Source: an uncultured Vampirovibrio sp.
Lineage (GTDB): Bacteria; Cyanobacteriota; Vampirovibrionia; Gastranaerophilales; Gastranaerophilaceae
Length of the DNA: 64,000 bases
Direction: 5' to 3'
Assembly (NCBI GenBank): GCA_910584405.1
Contig: CAJUAL010000006.1
Location: 65,766 to 129,765, forward strand
Below the pieces are notes generated by a model. It made no database searches. It was not told the DNA's origin and worked only from the letters and a program-made list of their open reading frames with translations. Both the position numbers and the translations under genes were made by a program. The stretch's first letter is position 1. Every line of letters starts with the position of its first letter. Positions 34,011 through 43,117 of this stretch are shown one piece after another.

Positions 34011-34172
34011 ATGAAGCCTAAAGATGCTGCACTGAATAAAAACCATGTATGCATAACAGGGTGTTGGTATGACCATATTTCTTTAATTGTACTGGTTGCA
34101 TTATTGATAGTTTGCATGTTTTATTCTCCAAATAAACTCGTGTTTTGTATATATTCTATTTTCCATATTTAA
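34011..34172 (+). CDS. Doubtful small membrane peptide, 53 residues
   Basis: The 33937-34231 gap holds only this candidate: MKPKDAALNKN, then one hydrophobic helix (HISLIVLVALLIVCMF). There is no ribosome site and no recognisable family, so it may be chance. I see nothing else in this gap apart from the promoter of the next gene. Confidence 0.2.
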   Translation: MKPKDAALNKNHVCITGCWYDHISLIVLVALLIVCMFYSPNKLVFCIYSIFHI

Positions 34173-34196
34173 GCTAAAACAACATCACCTGTTTGG

Positions 34197-34225
34197 TTGA
34201 TTATTAATTTAGTTTATTTTATTAT
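34197..34225 (+). promoter_or_regulatory. Promoter giving a leaderless U32 mRNA
   Basis: TTGATT (34197-34202), exactly 17 bp, TATTAT (34220-34225), then 6 nt to the ATG at 34232. Transcription would begin at or next to the start codon. Confidence 0.6.
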
Positions 34226-34231
34226 TGACTT

Positions 34232-35488
34232 ATGCGAAATGTTGAATTATTGATGCCTGCGGGCAATTTGGAAAAGTTAAAATATGCCGTAAAATACGGT
34301 GCAGATGCTGTTTATCTGGGTGTTGTAGATTTCAGTTTAAGAGCTATGAGAAAAGGTGAAATTATCACTTTGGAAAATCTTAAACGAGCTGTTGATTTGG
34401 CGCATGAGTTAGGCGCAAAGGCTTATATGACGTTAAATATTTTTGCGTTTAACAGTGATATAAAACATCTTGAACAATGTATGGAAATAATAAAAGACGC
34501 AAATCCTGATGCAATATTAGTGAGTGATTTTGGGATTTTACGTTTATTGAGAAAATATATGCCTGATACTGAAATCCACGTCAGCACACAGACAAATATT
34601 TTAAATTACGAATGTGTAAGATTTTGGCAGGATATGGGTGCAACACGTGTTGTGTTGGCTCGTGAGCTTTCAATCCCTGAAATTGCAGAGATTAAACGTC
34701 AGGTTCCCGATATGGAAGTTGAGTGTTTTATTCATGGTTCTCAGTGTGTGTCATTTTCGGGAAGATGTTTGTTAAGTGATTATTTTACAAACGGAGAAAG
34801 AAAAGCAAATTCGGGAAATTGTTCTCAGCCATGCCGCTGGAGTTACAAACTTGTTGAAGAAACCCGTCCGGGTCAGTATTATGAAATCAATCAAGATGAT
34901 AGAGGTTCTCATATTTTGAGTCCGAAGGATTTGTGTCTTGTAAAACACTTAAAGGACATGATTGATGCCGGGGTTGATTCATTCAAGGTTGAAGGACGTA
35001 CAAAAAGTTTATATTATGTTTCTGCGGTTGCTAAAACATACAGAAACGCGATTGATGAGATTCTAAAAAATCCTGACGCGGATATGGAAAAATATTTTCT
35101 GGAACTGAAAAAGGTTGGAAATCGCGGTTATACAACAGGTTTCGCGCTTGGAGATAACAACTGCGACAGTTACAGCTATGATATTTCAAAAGGTTTGGCG
35201 GGTGCTGATTTCCTTTTTGAATTTCATGATAAAAAAGTTGATTTTGAATGCGGAGATAATCTGTATTTTGTAAAAGTTAAAAACAAAGTTCTTTTAGGTG
35301 ATGAGGTTGAAATTATCACTCCAAGCGAACAGTTTATAACAAAAATTACGGGAATTATTGACGAAAAAGGCGAATCTTTAGAGTTAGCAAACACAAATGC
35401 TGATGTTTATTTGAAATTTGAAAATGAGCCTGTTGAGTATGACGTTGCAATTGCAAGAACGGTGGGAGTAAAAGAACATGTTTCTTAA
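34232..35488 (+). CDS. U32 family protein (TrhP/YegQ-like RNA hydroxylation)
   Basis: 418 residues of the U32 'peptidase' family, whose YegQ/TrhP members make 5-hydroxyuridine in tRNA. It has ELLMPAGNLEKLKYAVKYGADAVYLG, the signature ECFIHGSQCVSFSGRCLLSDYF, the cysteine-rich SGNCSQPCRWSYKL (Fe-S ligands in the family) and KDLCLVKHLKDMIDAGVDSFKVEGR. RNA hydroxylation is more likely than proteolysis. It overlaps the next gene by 11 nt. Confidence 0.88.
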   Translation: MRNVELLMPAGNLEKLKYAVKYGADAVYLGVVDFSLRAMRKGEIITLENLKRAVDLAHELGAKAYMTLNIFAFNSDIKHLEQCMEIIKDANPDAILVSDFGILRLLRKYMPDTEIHVSTQTNILNYECVRFWQDMGATRVVLARELSIPEIAEIKRQVPDMEVECFIHGSQCVSFSGRCLLSDYFTNGERKANSGNCSQPCRWSYKLVEETRPGQYYEINQDDRGSHILSPKDLCLVKHLKDMIDAGVDSFKVEGRTKSLYYVSAVAKTYRNAIDEILKNPDADMEKYFLELKKVGNRGYTTGFALGDNNCDSYSYDISKGLAGADFLFEFHDKKVDFECGDNLYFVKVKNKVLLGDEVEIITPSEQFITKITGIIDEKGESLELANTNADVYLKFENEPVEYDVAIARTVGVKEHVS

Positions 35489-35957
35489 GCCTGATTATAA
35501 TTTAAAAAGAATTTTTGATATTGATTTAGCCGAATTAAAAAATAATGGAATAAAAGCTATGCTGTTTGATTTAGACAGTACCTTAATGGCGTCAAAGTCC
35601 GGTTTTTATTCTGATGAGATTCTCAAGTGGCTTGGGGATGTACGTAAAGATTTTTTTATAGCGGTTGTATCTAATAATAAAAATCCTGATTATATTAAAA
35701 AAGTTAAAGAAATTTCGGATTTTCCGCTGTTATTTAATGCTTGTAAGCCAAAGACCGCTTGTGTTCGTAAATTTTTAAAAGAACATGGTTTAGATGAAAA
35801 AGAATGTGTATTGGTAGGTGATAGACCGCTAACGGATATTTTGTGCGGTAAGAACCTTGGCTGTAAGACAATTCTTGTAGACTCGATTACAGCGGATACG
35901 GAAGCATTGATTGTACGATTTGTAAGAGCGTTGGAACGATTAACGATTCGACCTTAG
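35478..35957 (+). CDS. YqeG-family HAD phosphatase
   Basis: 159-residue HAD hydrolase. Motif I is AMLFDLDSTLMA, motif II is FIAVVSNNK, and motif III/IV is CKPKTACVRKFLKEHG...CVLVGDRPLTDILCGKNLG. It resembles YqeG/GEP4-type phosphatidylglycerophosphate phosphatases by sequence type. Translationally coupled to the U32 gene. Confidence 0.85.
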   Translation: MFLKPDYNLKRIFDIDLAELKNNGIKAMLFDLDSTLMASKSGFYSDEILKWLGDVRKDFFIAVVSNNKNPDYIKKVKEISDFPLLFNACKPKTACVRKFLKEHGLDEKECVLVGDRPLTDILCGKNLGCKTILVDSITADTEALIVRFVRALERLTIRP

Positions 35958-36208
35958 GTTTTACATCTAAAGATTGAACTTTTTGCCTTGTGGTCAACTG
36001 TTACAAAATATTAAACGGATAAAACGCTTGTTATATCTGTTGTTTGGCTGAATTTATGTGAATATTTACCCCTGGGTTTGCTTTTTTGCCTTAATTTGAA
36101 GATTATGTTATGATTATGTATGGATTATCAGTTGCTAAAATTACATTAAATGACTGATACTTAAATATAAGAGCTTTAATATAATGTTAATATTACAGGA
36201 CTTAACAG

Positions 36209-36997
36209 ATGGGAAAAGACATGGGTAGTGATTTCTATAGTATGGAAAAGTTAACGAACAGAGAGTCAAAGCTTGGCGGCTTGAAGGCAATAGTCGTATT
36301 GTTAAGCGCAGTGTTTGTTGTATGTGCAATAACAGCAGGATGTGCGCAAAAACAAGAAGAAGATGTTGCTCAAGTTCCACAGCCTGCACCTGTTGAAGCT
36401 TCACAGCAAGAAGGTGTAAAGGTTCCTGAAGAAACTTCTGTAGATTTGGATGTTGATACAAATCAGGCAAGTAAGATGGTTTCTTATGATGTGACTTCTG
36501 TTGGTAGAGCAGATCCGTTTATGCCGTCAGGCGAGTTAGATGCTTTTGATGAAGCTAAAAGAGCAGCTTATGCAGAAGCAAGTGCATACAATTCAAAAAT
36601 TGCTGAAATTCAAAAGCTTAAAAATGTATCTTACAGAGAAGCTGATGATATAAGTCCGTACAGCTTTAATTTGCCGGTACCGCCAACTTCTTTGGCATCA
36701 TCTGAAGCGGCAGCTGCAAAGATTACAAGAACAAAAGTTGTCGGCATTATGTATAACAAAACAAGCCCGTCTGCGATTATAAATGTTGATGATAAAGATT
36801 ATCTTGTAAGACAAGGTGATAAAATTATCGGTCAAGAATATAAAGTTATGGAAATTAATCCTTCATGGATTACCGTAAATATGGGATCAAATGTTTATTC
36901 TGCAAGTATTGGGGAATTATTCTCTAAAGCGGATTTGGATAAATCTCAAAATGACTTGTATAATTTAAGAAACAGATTTGGTGGTAGAAAAGGTTAA
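36209..36997 (+). CDS. PilP/GspC-like pilus or secretion lipoprotein
   Basis: First gene of the pilus/type II secretion operon, 262 residues. It has a hydrophobic segment (27-44) and lipobox-like ITAGC with Cys45, then a Pro/Glu/Gln-rich linker. The C-terminal domain runs VVGIMYNKTSPSAIINVDDKDYLVRQGDKI...YKVMEINPSWITVNMGSNVYSAS, the HR/PilP beta-domain that contacts the secretin. Other in-frame ATGs (residues 5 and 12) are possible starts. The region 35958-36208 upstream is non-coding and likely holds the operon promoter. The secretin follows by 30 nt. Confidence 0.75.
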   Translation: MGKDMGSDFYSMEKLTNRESKLGGLKAIVVLLSAVFVVCAITAGCAQKQEEDVAQVPQPAPVEASQQEGVKVPEETSVDLDVDTNQASKMVSYDVTSVGRADPFMPSGELDAFDEAKRAAYAEASAYNSKIAEIQKLKNVSYREADDISPYSFNLPVPPTSLASSEAAAAKITRTKVVGIMYNKTSPSAIINVDDKDYLVRQGDKIIGQEYKVMEINPSWITVNMGSNVYSASIGELFSKADLDKSQNDLYNLRNRFGGRKG

Positions 36998-37027
36998 GAA
37001 AAAGAAGAACAATAAGCAGGAGCAGAT

Positions 37028-38956
37028 ATGAAAAATAAAATTAGAGAAAAGTTAATTGCAGGTGTTATGTTATCCGCATTCGCGATAACAAACTCTTTAA
37101 CTGCAGCAATTGCAATGGAAGATTATTCTAACGGCTACGGAGCACCGGTATTAAGAACAGGTGAATCGGTGTCTGTAGGTTTACATGTTGATGAAGATAT
37201 TCCAAATGCAGATTCTGTTGTAAACTTAAGTTTAAGAGATGCTGATGTTAAGCAAGTATTAAGAATGTTTGCCGATCAGGCGGGTATGAATATTATCTTC
37301 ACACCTGAGGTAGAAGGTCAAATCACTATGGATTTGGTTGATATCCCGTTAAAAGAAGCTTTAGGTTTAGTTGTTAAAACTAACAAATTATACTACGATA
37401 TCAAAGCTAATACTTTAGTTGTTTCAACAGAAGAAAATTCTTTATCTTTAGTTGATCGTAACCAGAATATGACAATTATTCCCGTTAAATATGTCAATGC
37501 TGTAGCGATTTCTTCATTCTTAAATAAGAGTGTCTTTTCTCCAAAAGGTAAGGGTGCTGTAAGACCCGGTATGTCTAACGGATTTATTGTTGCAACAAAC
37601 CCTGCCACAAATGAGCTTATTGTTACAGGTACTGATAAAGATATAGCTTTAGTTAGAAGAGTTGTTGATCAATTTGATAAAAAACCGACACTTACAACTT
37701 TTAAAGTAAATCATACAACTCCTGCTGAAATGTCAAATCTGATTTGTACATCACTATTTCCTACAATGAGTGTGTTAGATCCTGATGATTCATCATCAGG
37801 CGGTGCAGCTGGTGTTCCTACAGGTTTTGCATCAGATGACAGCGGCAGTGATGGCGGAGGCGGAGCTTCAGCAGGTATCGCTGTTGGCGGTGGTAAACTT
37901 GCTTGTGCTCTATCTTGGCAGCAAAAAACAGAAGAATCTTCAGGTGATGAAGAAACTTTCTCTCTAAGCAGTTTGCCTTTATTGAACCTTTCTGTATCAT
38001 ACTTCCCTACATTGGGTACAATTCAGGTTCTTGGCGGTTCTGATTCTCAAATCGAAATGATTAGAGATTATATCGCAGCTAATGATAAGAAAGCTCCTCA
38101 AGCATTTTTAGAAATTCAAATTATTACTTTATCTGAATCCGGTAGTAAAACCTTTGATAATACCTGGTCATATATGAGTAAAAACTTCTCATTTAATGCC
38201 GATAAAGGTAATGGTTTTGTAACTCAAAATCCAATATTTTTATCAGGAAAAGGTTATTATACTTATGACAAAGAATCTTGGGATCCTGACAAAGGTTCAG
38301 GTTCAAAACCTTGGGAAGGTTACGAAACAAGCGGCTGGACAGGTAAATCTTATCAGGCTTCTCACTTGCATTATGCCGTAAATTATTTGATTGAAAATAA
38401 TAAAGGTCGTGTACTTGCTAACCCGAAAGTTCTTTTAACAAGCGGACAACCGTCAGTTATCGACTTAACATCAGATTATGTATCTAAAGTAACTACTCAG
38501 TATTTGGATAATGCATCTGCAGCCGGTTCATCTCAGGTTCAGCGTGATGTAGAAGTTGCTGATGATAACGGTATCAAGGTTACGGTTACTCCGTTTATCA
38601 GTCCTGACGGTTATGTAACATTAGATATCGCACCTAATTACAAAACTATTAAAGAAAAATTCTATACAGATGGTGAAGCTGGTAAAGATTTGGCAGCGAC
38701 ATTACTTCAAAGAAGTGATTTGAACTTAAAAGGTATTCGTATCAAAGACGGTGAAACAATGGTTATCGGCGGTATGATACAAGAAGGTGAGACAAAAACT
38801 GTTTCAAAAATTCCGTTCTTAGGTGATTTGCCTGTAATAGGAATGTTCTTCAGAAGTACAACTACAGCTAAGTCTAAAGAAGAAATGGTTGTCATGATTA
38901 CTCCGCAAATTGTTGTTGATACTGAAGATGCGGTAGCTGATGATAATATGCTGTAA
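37028..38956 (+). CDS. Secretin (PilQ/GspD family outer-membrane channel)
   Basis: 642-residue outer-membrane pore with signal peptide (about 1-29). An STN/N0 domain follows (NLSLRDADVKQVLRMFADQAGMNI...VDIPLKEALG), then N-domains with VKYVNAVAISSFLNKSVF and EMSNLICTSLFP. A Gly/Ser-rich low-complexity insert sits near 255-290. The C-terminal secretin domain has RVLANPKVLLTSGQPSVIDLT, IKDGETMVIGGMIQEGE, PFLGDLPVIGMFFRS and EEMVVMITPQIV. It could serve type IV pili or type II secretion; the gene set does not decide. Confidence 0.93.
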   Translation: MKNKIREKLIAGVMLSAFAITNSLTAAIAMEDYSNGYGAPVLRTGESVSVGLHVDEDIPNADSVVNLSLRDADVKQVLRMFADQAGMNIIFTPEVEGQITMDLVDIPLKEALGLVVKTNKLYYDIKANTLVVSTEENSLSLVDRNQNMTIIPVKYVNAVAISSFLNKSVFSPKGKGAVRPGMSNGFIVATNPATNELIVTGTDKDIALVRRVVDQFDKKPTLTTFKVNHTTPAEMSNLICTSLFPTMSVLDPDDSSSGGAAGVPTGFASDDSGSDGGGGASAGIAVGGGKLACALSWQQKTEESSGDEETFSLSSLPLLNLSVSYFPTLGTIQVLGGSDSQIEMIRDYIAANDKKAPQAFLEIQIITLSESGSKTFDNTWSYMSKNFSFNADKGNGFVTQNPIFLSGKGYYTYDKESWDPDKGSGSKPWEGYETSGWTGKSYQASHLHYAVNYLIENNKGRVLANPKVLLTSGQPSVIDLTSDYVSKVTTQYLDNASAAGSSQVQRDVEVADDNGIKVTVTPFISPDGYVTLDIAPNYKTIKEKFYTDGEAGKDLAATLLQRSDLNLKGIRIKDGETMVIGGMIQEGETKTVSKIPFLGDLPVIGMFFRSTTTAKSKEEMVVMITPQIVVDTEDAVADDNML

Positions 38957-38996
38957 TTTCAGACTAAAATAAGAAGAGAAAAGTTTAAGACTATAA

Positions 38997-41042
38997 ATGA
39001 ATGCACTAATATTAAGATTAAAAAATAGTATTGATAAAAAAATACTCGATAGTATTGATAAAAATCTAATGGGACAACATTATTTTGTCCCAATTAGTGT
39101 TAAAGATAATTTTCTTTTTGTTGCAGTCGGTAAAAATTCAAATAAAGATGAAATTAACAATATTTTAAAGAAAACTTTTCCTCAATCAATAAAGTTTATG
39201 CTTGTTGGGGATGATGATTTAAAAGAGTTATTGTCATCATTATTACCGCAATCAAGTCTTCCTAAAGAAACGTCAGCATCTGCAGATACAAAGACTCAAA
39301 CTGTACCGTCAGGAGAGAAAGTCGGTGGAAAACTTGGTGAAATCCTTATTTCAAAAGGGTTAGTTTCAGAAGTTGACTTGATGAAAGCGTTAGCTTCTGC
39401 TAAAAGAAGCGGAACTCCTATCGGTTCAATGCTTTTTGAAATGGGCTTGATTTCTTTAGATGATTTGAAATCAGTTCTTCACGATCAGTCAGGTTATGAT
39501 TTGGTAACTGCAAATCAGTTGGTTGATCAGAAGAAGTATGTAAATATTTTGCCGGAAGATTTTATTCGTGCAAATTCGGTTATCCCAATTTCATCAGACG
39601 GTAAAACTCTTGTCTTAGGGGTTGTTAAACCTATAAAAATGGATGTATTGAAAGAAATCATCTATTTAACAGGTTTGAGTCCTAAGCAATTGTTGATGAC
39701 TCACTATGAGTTCCAAAACTCTTTAAATACTTTCTTCTCAGCTCAGAAAAAGCAAACCGAAGAAATTATTGAACAAATTAAAACTGAAACAATTGATTCA
39801 GAAGAAGAAGCTACACTTTGGGAACAAGTTGATGCTGAACTTCAAGATTCAACGGGTTCGGTTGCAAAATTCGTTAACCAAATTATTACAAACGGTATTG
39901 ATAATAAAGTTTCCGATATTCACATTGAACCTCGTTTATCCGGTTATATTGTAAGATACAGAAAAGACGGTATGTTACAGAAGGTTCTTGATGTTCCTGC
40001 AAAAGTTGAAACATCTGTAATTGCTCGTTTCAAGGTTATGGCGAGAATGAACATCGCAGAAAACAGACGTCCTCAGGATGGTACCTTCTCAATTTCTTAT
40101 AAAGATTGTTCTTACGACTTCCGTATTAACACTCTTCCTGTATCCGGTAAGGAAAAGGTCTGTATCCGTATCTTGGCACCTGCTGTTTCTCTTGCATCTA
40201 ACGATAAAGAGATTAAGATTGTCGGTGCTAATGAACGTGATATTCAAAAACTTAAACAAATGGTATCTTGTCCGAACGGTATTATCTTAACTTCAGGTCC
40301 TACAGGTTCAGGTAAAACAACTACTTTGTATTCAATATTAAAAAGCTTGAATGATGAATCCGTAAATATTACGACAATCGAAGACCCGATAGAAATTAAG
40401 TTAGAAGGTATTAACCAATCGCAAATTAACGCGAAAGCAGGTATCACGTTTGCATCTTGTATGCGTGCTATCTTGCGTCAGGACCCTGATATCATTCTGG
40501 TCGGTGAAATTCGTGACTACGAAACTTTGGAAATCGCAATTTCTGCTGCGTTAACAGGTCACTTAGTATTAAGTACCGTCCACACCAACTCGGCAGCTGC
40601 AACTGTTACACGTATGATTGAAATGGGTGCAAAAGACTATTTGGTATCTTCAACTTTATCAGGCGTAATTGCTCAACGTCTTGTAAGAAGACTTTGTGAC
40701 GATTGTAAGGAAGAATATTATCCTACACGCGAAGAAGCTGCAATGATTACTACAAATCCTGAAGAAATAGAACAGCTTACAAAGACTCCGATATACAGAG
40801 CTAAAGGCTGTAACAAATGCGGATTCCAAGGTTATAAAGGCCGTCTTGGTGTTTATGAAATCATGCAGATAACAAAAGAAATTAAAAAACTTATCGCACA
40901 AGGCGCTCACGATTTGGAAATCGAAGAAAGTGCTGTTGCAAACGGAATGACAACATTAAACAGATCTTGTTATGGTCATATCTTAAAAGGAATGACTACA
41001 ATTGAAGAGTTTGTCAGAGTCTTGGGTATGGCAGGTGAATAA
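38997..41042 (+). CDS. PilB/GspE-type assembly ATPase
   Basis: Cytoplasmic hexameric ATPase powering pilin polymerisation, 681 residues. The N-terminal GspE/MshEN domain (about 105-245) includes KLGEILISKGLVSEVDLMKAL. Walker A is GPTGSGKTTTLYSIL, the Asp box ITTIEDPIEIKLEGINQSQIN, Walker B ILVGEIRDYETLEIAISAALTGH, the His box STVHTNSAAATVTRM. A four-cysteine zinc site (CDDCKEEY...CNKCGFQGYKGR) marks extension-type PilB/GspE and not the retraction ATPase PilT. Confidence 0.95.
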   Translation: MNALILRLKNSIDKKILDSIDKNLMGQHYFVPISVKDNFLFVAVGKNSNKDEINNILKKTFPQSIKFMLVGDDDLKELLSSLLPQSSLPKETSASADTKTQTVPSGEKVGGKLGEILISKGLVSEVDLMKALASAKRSGTPIGSMLFEMGLISLDDLKSVLHDQSGYDLVTANQLVDQKKYVNILPEDFIRANSVIPISSDGKTLVLGVVKPIKMDVLKEIIYLTGLSPKQLLMTHYEFQNSLNTFFSAQKKQTEEIIEQIKTETIDSEEEATLWEQVDAELQDSTGSVAKFVNQIITNGIDNKVSDIHIEPRLSGYIVRYRKDGMLQKVLDVPAKVETSVIARFKVMARMNIAENRRPQDGTFSISYKDCSYDFRINTLPVSGKEKVCIRILAPAVSLASNDKEIKIVGANERDIQKLKQMVSCPNGIILTSGPTGSGKTTTLYSILKSLNDESVNITTIEDPIEIKLEGINQSQINAKAGITFASCMRAILRQDPDIILVGEIRDYETLEIAISAALTGHLVLSTVHTNSAAATVTRMIEMGAKDYLVSSTLSGVIAQRLVRRLCDDCKEEYYPTREEAAMITTNPEEIEQLTKTPIYRAKGCNKCGFQGYKGRLGVYEIMQITKEIKKLIAQGAHDLEIEESAVANGMTTLNRSCYGHILKGMTTIEEFVRVLGMAGE

Positions 41043-41053
41043 TAGGTGGAATT

Positions 41054-42268
41054 ATGGCTATTTTTAATTATACAGCGATAGATAATACAAATAAATTGGT
41101 AAAAGGTAAGGTAGAAGCAGACGATTTGCGTGCTGCGCGTGCTGCTGTCCGTGAATTAGGGTTCACACCGACAAATCTTACCGAAGAACAATCTACGAAA
41201 AAAGAGGTTAAAAAACCTAATGCCGGTAAAATGCCGAAGCTTGGTTTAAAAGAACAGATTGATTTTACTTCTACTCTACAAATCCTTGCTGCTGCAGGTA
41301 TTCCGATTATTGAATCTTTGCTGTTTATTGAAAACGATGCCGCGAAGTTAAAAATCAGACAGTGTGCAACAGAATTAAGACGACAAATCATGAACGGCGG
41401 TACCTTTGCGGGTACCATTGCTAAATATCCTGAACAATTCGGACAGGTTTATATCGGTCTTGTAAGAGCTGGGGAAGATGCCGGTGAATTGGAAAAAACT
41501 CTTGACCGTTTGTTGGAACTTTTAAACAAGCAAGATGCTATTAGAGGTAAGGTTATCGGTACATTGATGTATCCGGTATTCGTTATTTTACTTGCTGTAT
41601 TTATCATTATTGTCATGTTGGTGTTTGTATTCCCTGTATTTAAAGAAATGTTTGATTCAATGGGGATGCAATTGCCTTGGATTACAAGAGTTTTGATGAA
41701 TATGGGCTTGTTCTTGAAGAAACAATGGTATACAATTCCTTTAGGTTTTGCGGCTGTTACGTTCTTTATTAACTTCTTGTTCCGTTGGAAACCTAGTAAA
41801 TGGAAAATTGATGAATGGGTTTTGAAAGTTCCTGTATTACAGGATTTGATTCAATATTCAAACTTTGCAAACTTTATTGCAGTTATGCAGGTAGCATATG
41901 ACGCGGGTGTTCCTATTTTGGAATGTTTATATCTGTCTAATATGACTTTGACCAACCATACATTAGAAACAAGGGTTGAAGAAGCAACCGTAAGGGTTCA
42001 ACAAGGTCAGCACTTGTCAGCTGCACTTCGTGCAACAAGAACAATGCCTAAAATGATTCTGTTTATGATTGCAACCGGGGAACAGTCAGGTCGTTTGGGT
42101 GATATGTTAGGTCAGGCAACAAACTATATCGATAAGCAGTTAGATACGATTATTGATATTATGACAAAGATGATTGAGCCGATAATGCTTGTTGTAATCG
42201 GTACAATCGTACTTATTTTGGCTGCTGCGTTATACTTACCACTGTTCGCATCTTACATGGGTATGTGA
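41054..42268 (+). CDS. PilC/GspF inner-membrane platform protein
   Basis: 404 residues. Two T2SSF domains: TSTLQILAAAGIPIIESLLFIENDA...FGQVYIGLVRAGEDAGELEKTLDRL, and FANFIAVMQVAYDAGVPILECLYLSN...MILFMIATGEQSGRLGDML. Three hydrophobic helices. It works with the ATPase just upstream. Its stop overlaps by one base the start of the SDR gene. Confidence 0.95.
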   Translation: MAIFNYTAIDNTNKLVKGKVEADDLRAARAAVRELGFTPTNLTEEQSTKKEVKKPNAGKMPKLGLKEQIDFTSTLQILAAAGIPIIESLLFIENDAAKLKIRQCATELRRQIMNGGTFAGTIAKYPEQFGQVYIGLVRAGEDAGELEKTLDRLLELLNKQDAIRGKVIGTLMYPVFVILLAVFIIIVMLVFVFPVFKEMFDSMGMQLPWITRVLMNMGLFLKKQWYTIPLGFAAVTFFINFLFRWKPSKWKIDEWVLKVPVLQDLIQYSNFANFIAVMQVAYDAGVPILECLYLSNMTLTNHTLETRVEEATVRVQQGQHLSAALRATRTMPKMILFMIATGEQSGRLGDMLGQATNYIDKQLDTIIDIMTKMIEPIMLVVIGTIVLILAAALYLPLFASYMGM

Positions 42269-43086
42269 TGCAGAAGACAATTATTATTACAGGTGCAACG
42301 TCAGGGTTAGGAAAAGAACTTGTTAAACTTTTTTCCGAGTCTGCTGATTGGAAAGTATTTGCAGGGTATCGCAACAAGGATTTGATAGAACCAAAAGAAC
42401 ATGTTGAGTACTTCTATATTGATATGCTAAAACGCGACTCTATAGTTGAGGCAGCTGAATTTATTAAATCAAAAACTGATAAAATTGATGTAATTATAAA
42501 CGCTGCCGGAGCTGTTGTTGCCGGACCTGTTGAAGTTTTAGATACTGACAGTTTAAGACGTCAATTTGAAGTTAATACTTTTTCTCATATTGAGTTTGTA
42601 CAGAATTTACTTCCCGCGTTAGATAACGGCAGAATTATAAATATTAGTTCTATGGCAAGTTTCGGGCATTTCCCGTTTATAAGTCCTTATTGCGCTTCAA
42701 AAAGAGCTTTAGATATATTTTTTAATGCTTTTGCGCTTGAAAATCACAGAAATATTGAAGTTATATCGGTTAAGGCAGGTGTAATTTCAACTCCGATTTG
42801 GAAAAAGTCTGTTGATGCTAACCTTAATTCGCTTGAAAATTGTGATGAATACAGATGCGAGTTGGAATTTTTAAAGAACAATGCCTTAAAAAATACTAAT
42901 AAGGGCTTAAAAGTAGAGGATGCTGCTGCGTTTGTTAAAAAAGTTGCGCTTATGAAAAATCCGAAAGTTTCATATACATTAGGGCGCGATGCTAAGTTTG
43001 CGCATATGATGTCTTACTTACCTCAAAATGTAATAAATAAGCTTGTTAAGTTTGGTTTAAAATATAGAATAAAGAAAAATACCTAA
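42268..43086 (+). CDS. Short-chain dehydrogenase/reductase coupled to pilus operon
   Basis: 272-residue Rossmann oxidoreductase: TGATSGLGKELVKLF, NAAGAVVAGP, SSMASFGHF and YCASKRALDIF (YxxxK). I use the ATG at 42268, which shares its A with the platform-gene TGA; a GTG one codon earlier is also in frame. Whether it has any role in pilin modification or secretion is unknown. Confidence 0.83.
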   Translation: MQKTIIITGATSGLGKELVKLFSESADWKVFAGYRNKDLIEPKEHVEYFYIDMLKRDSIVEAAEFIKSKTDKIDVIINAAGAVVAGPVEVLDTDSLRRQFEVNTFSHIEFVQNLLPALDNGRIINISSMASFGHFPFISPYCASKRALDIFFNAFALENHRNIEVISVKAGVISTPIWKKSVDANLNSLENCDEYRCELEFLKNNALKNTNKGLKVEDAAAFVKKVALMKNPKVSYTLGRDAKFAHMMSYLPQNVINKLVKFGLKYRIKKNT

Positions 43087-43099
43087 AATTTTTGCCCTG

Positions 43100-43108
43100 T
43101 GGTATAAT
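43100..43108 (+). promoter_or_regulatory. Extended -10 promoter, near-leaderless (TPR gene)
   Basis: TGG-TATAAT, -10 at 43103-43108, 9 nt before the ATG at 43118. No ribosome site lies between. The spacing is the same as at the MATE gene. Confidence 0.5.
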
Positions 43109-43117
43109 GAATTTGTT

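Noticed and set aside
36141..36470. Minus-strand open frame over the start of the PilP-like gene
   Set aside because: It is a shadow of the Pro/Gln-rich linker; no ribosome site or family resemblance.
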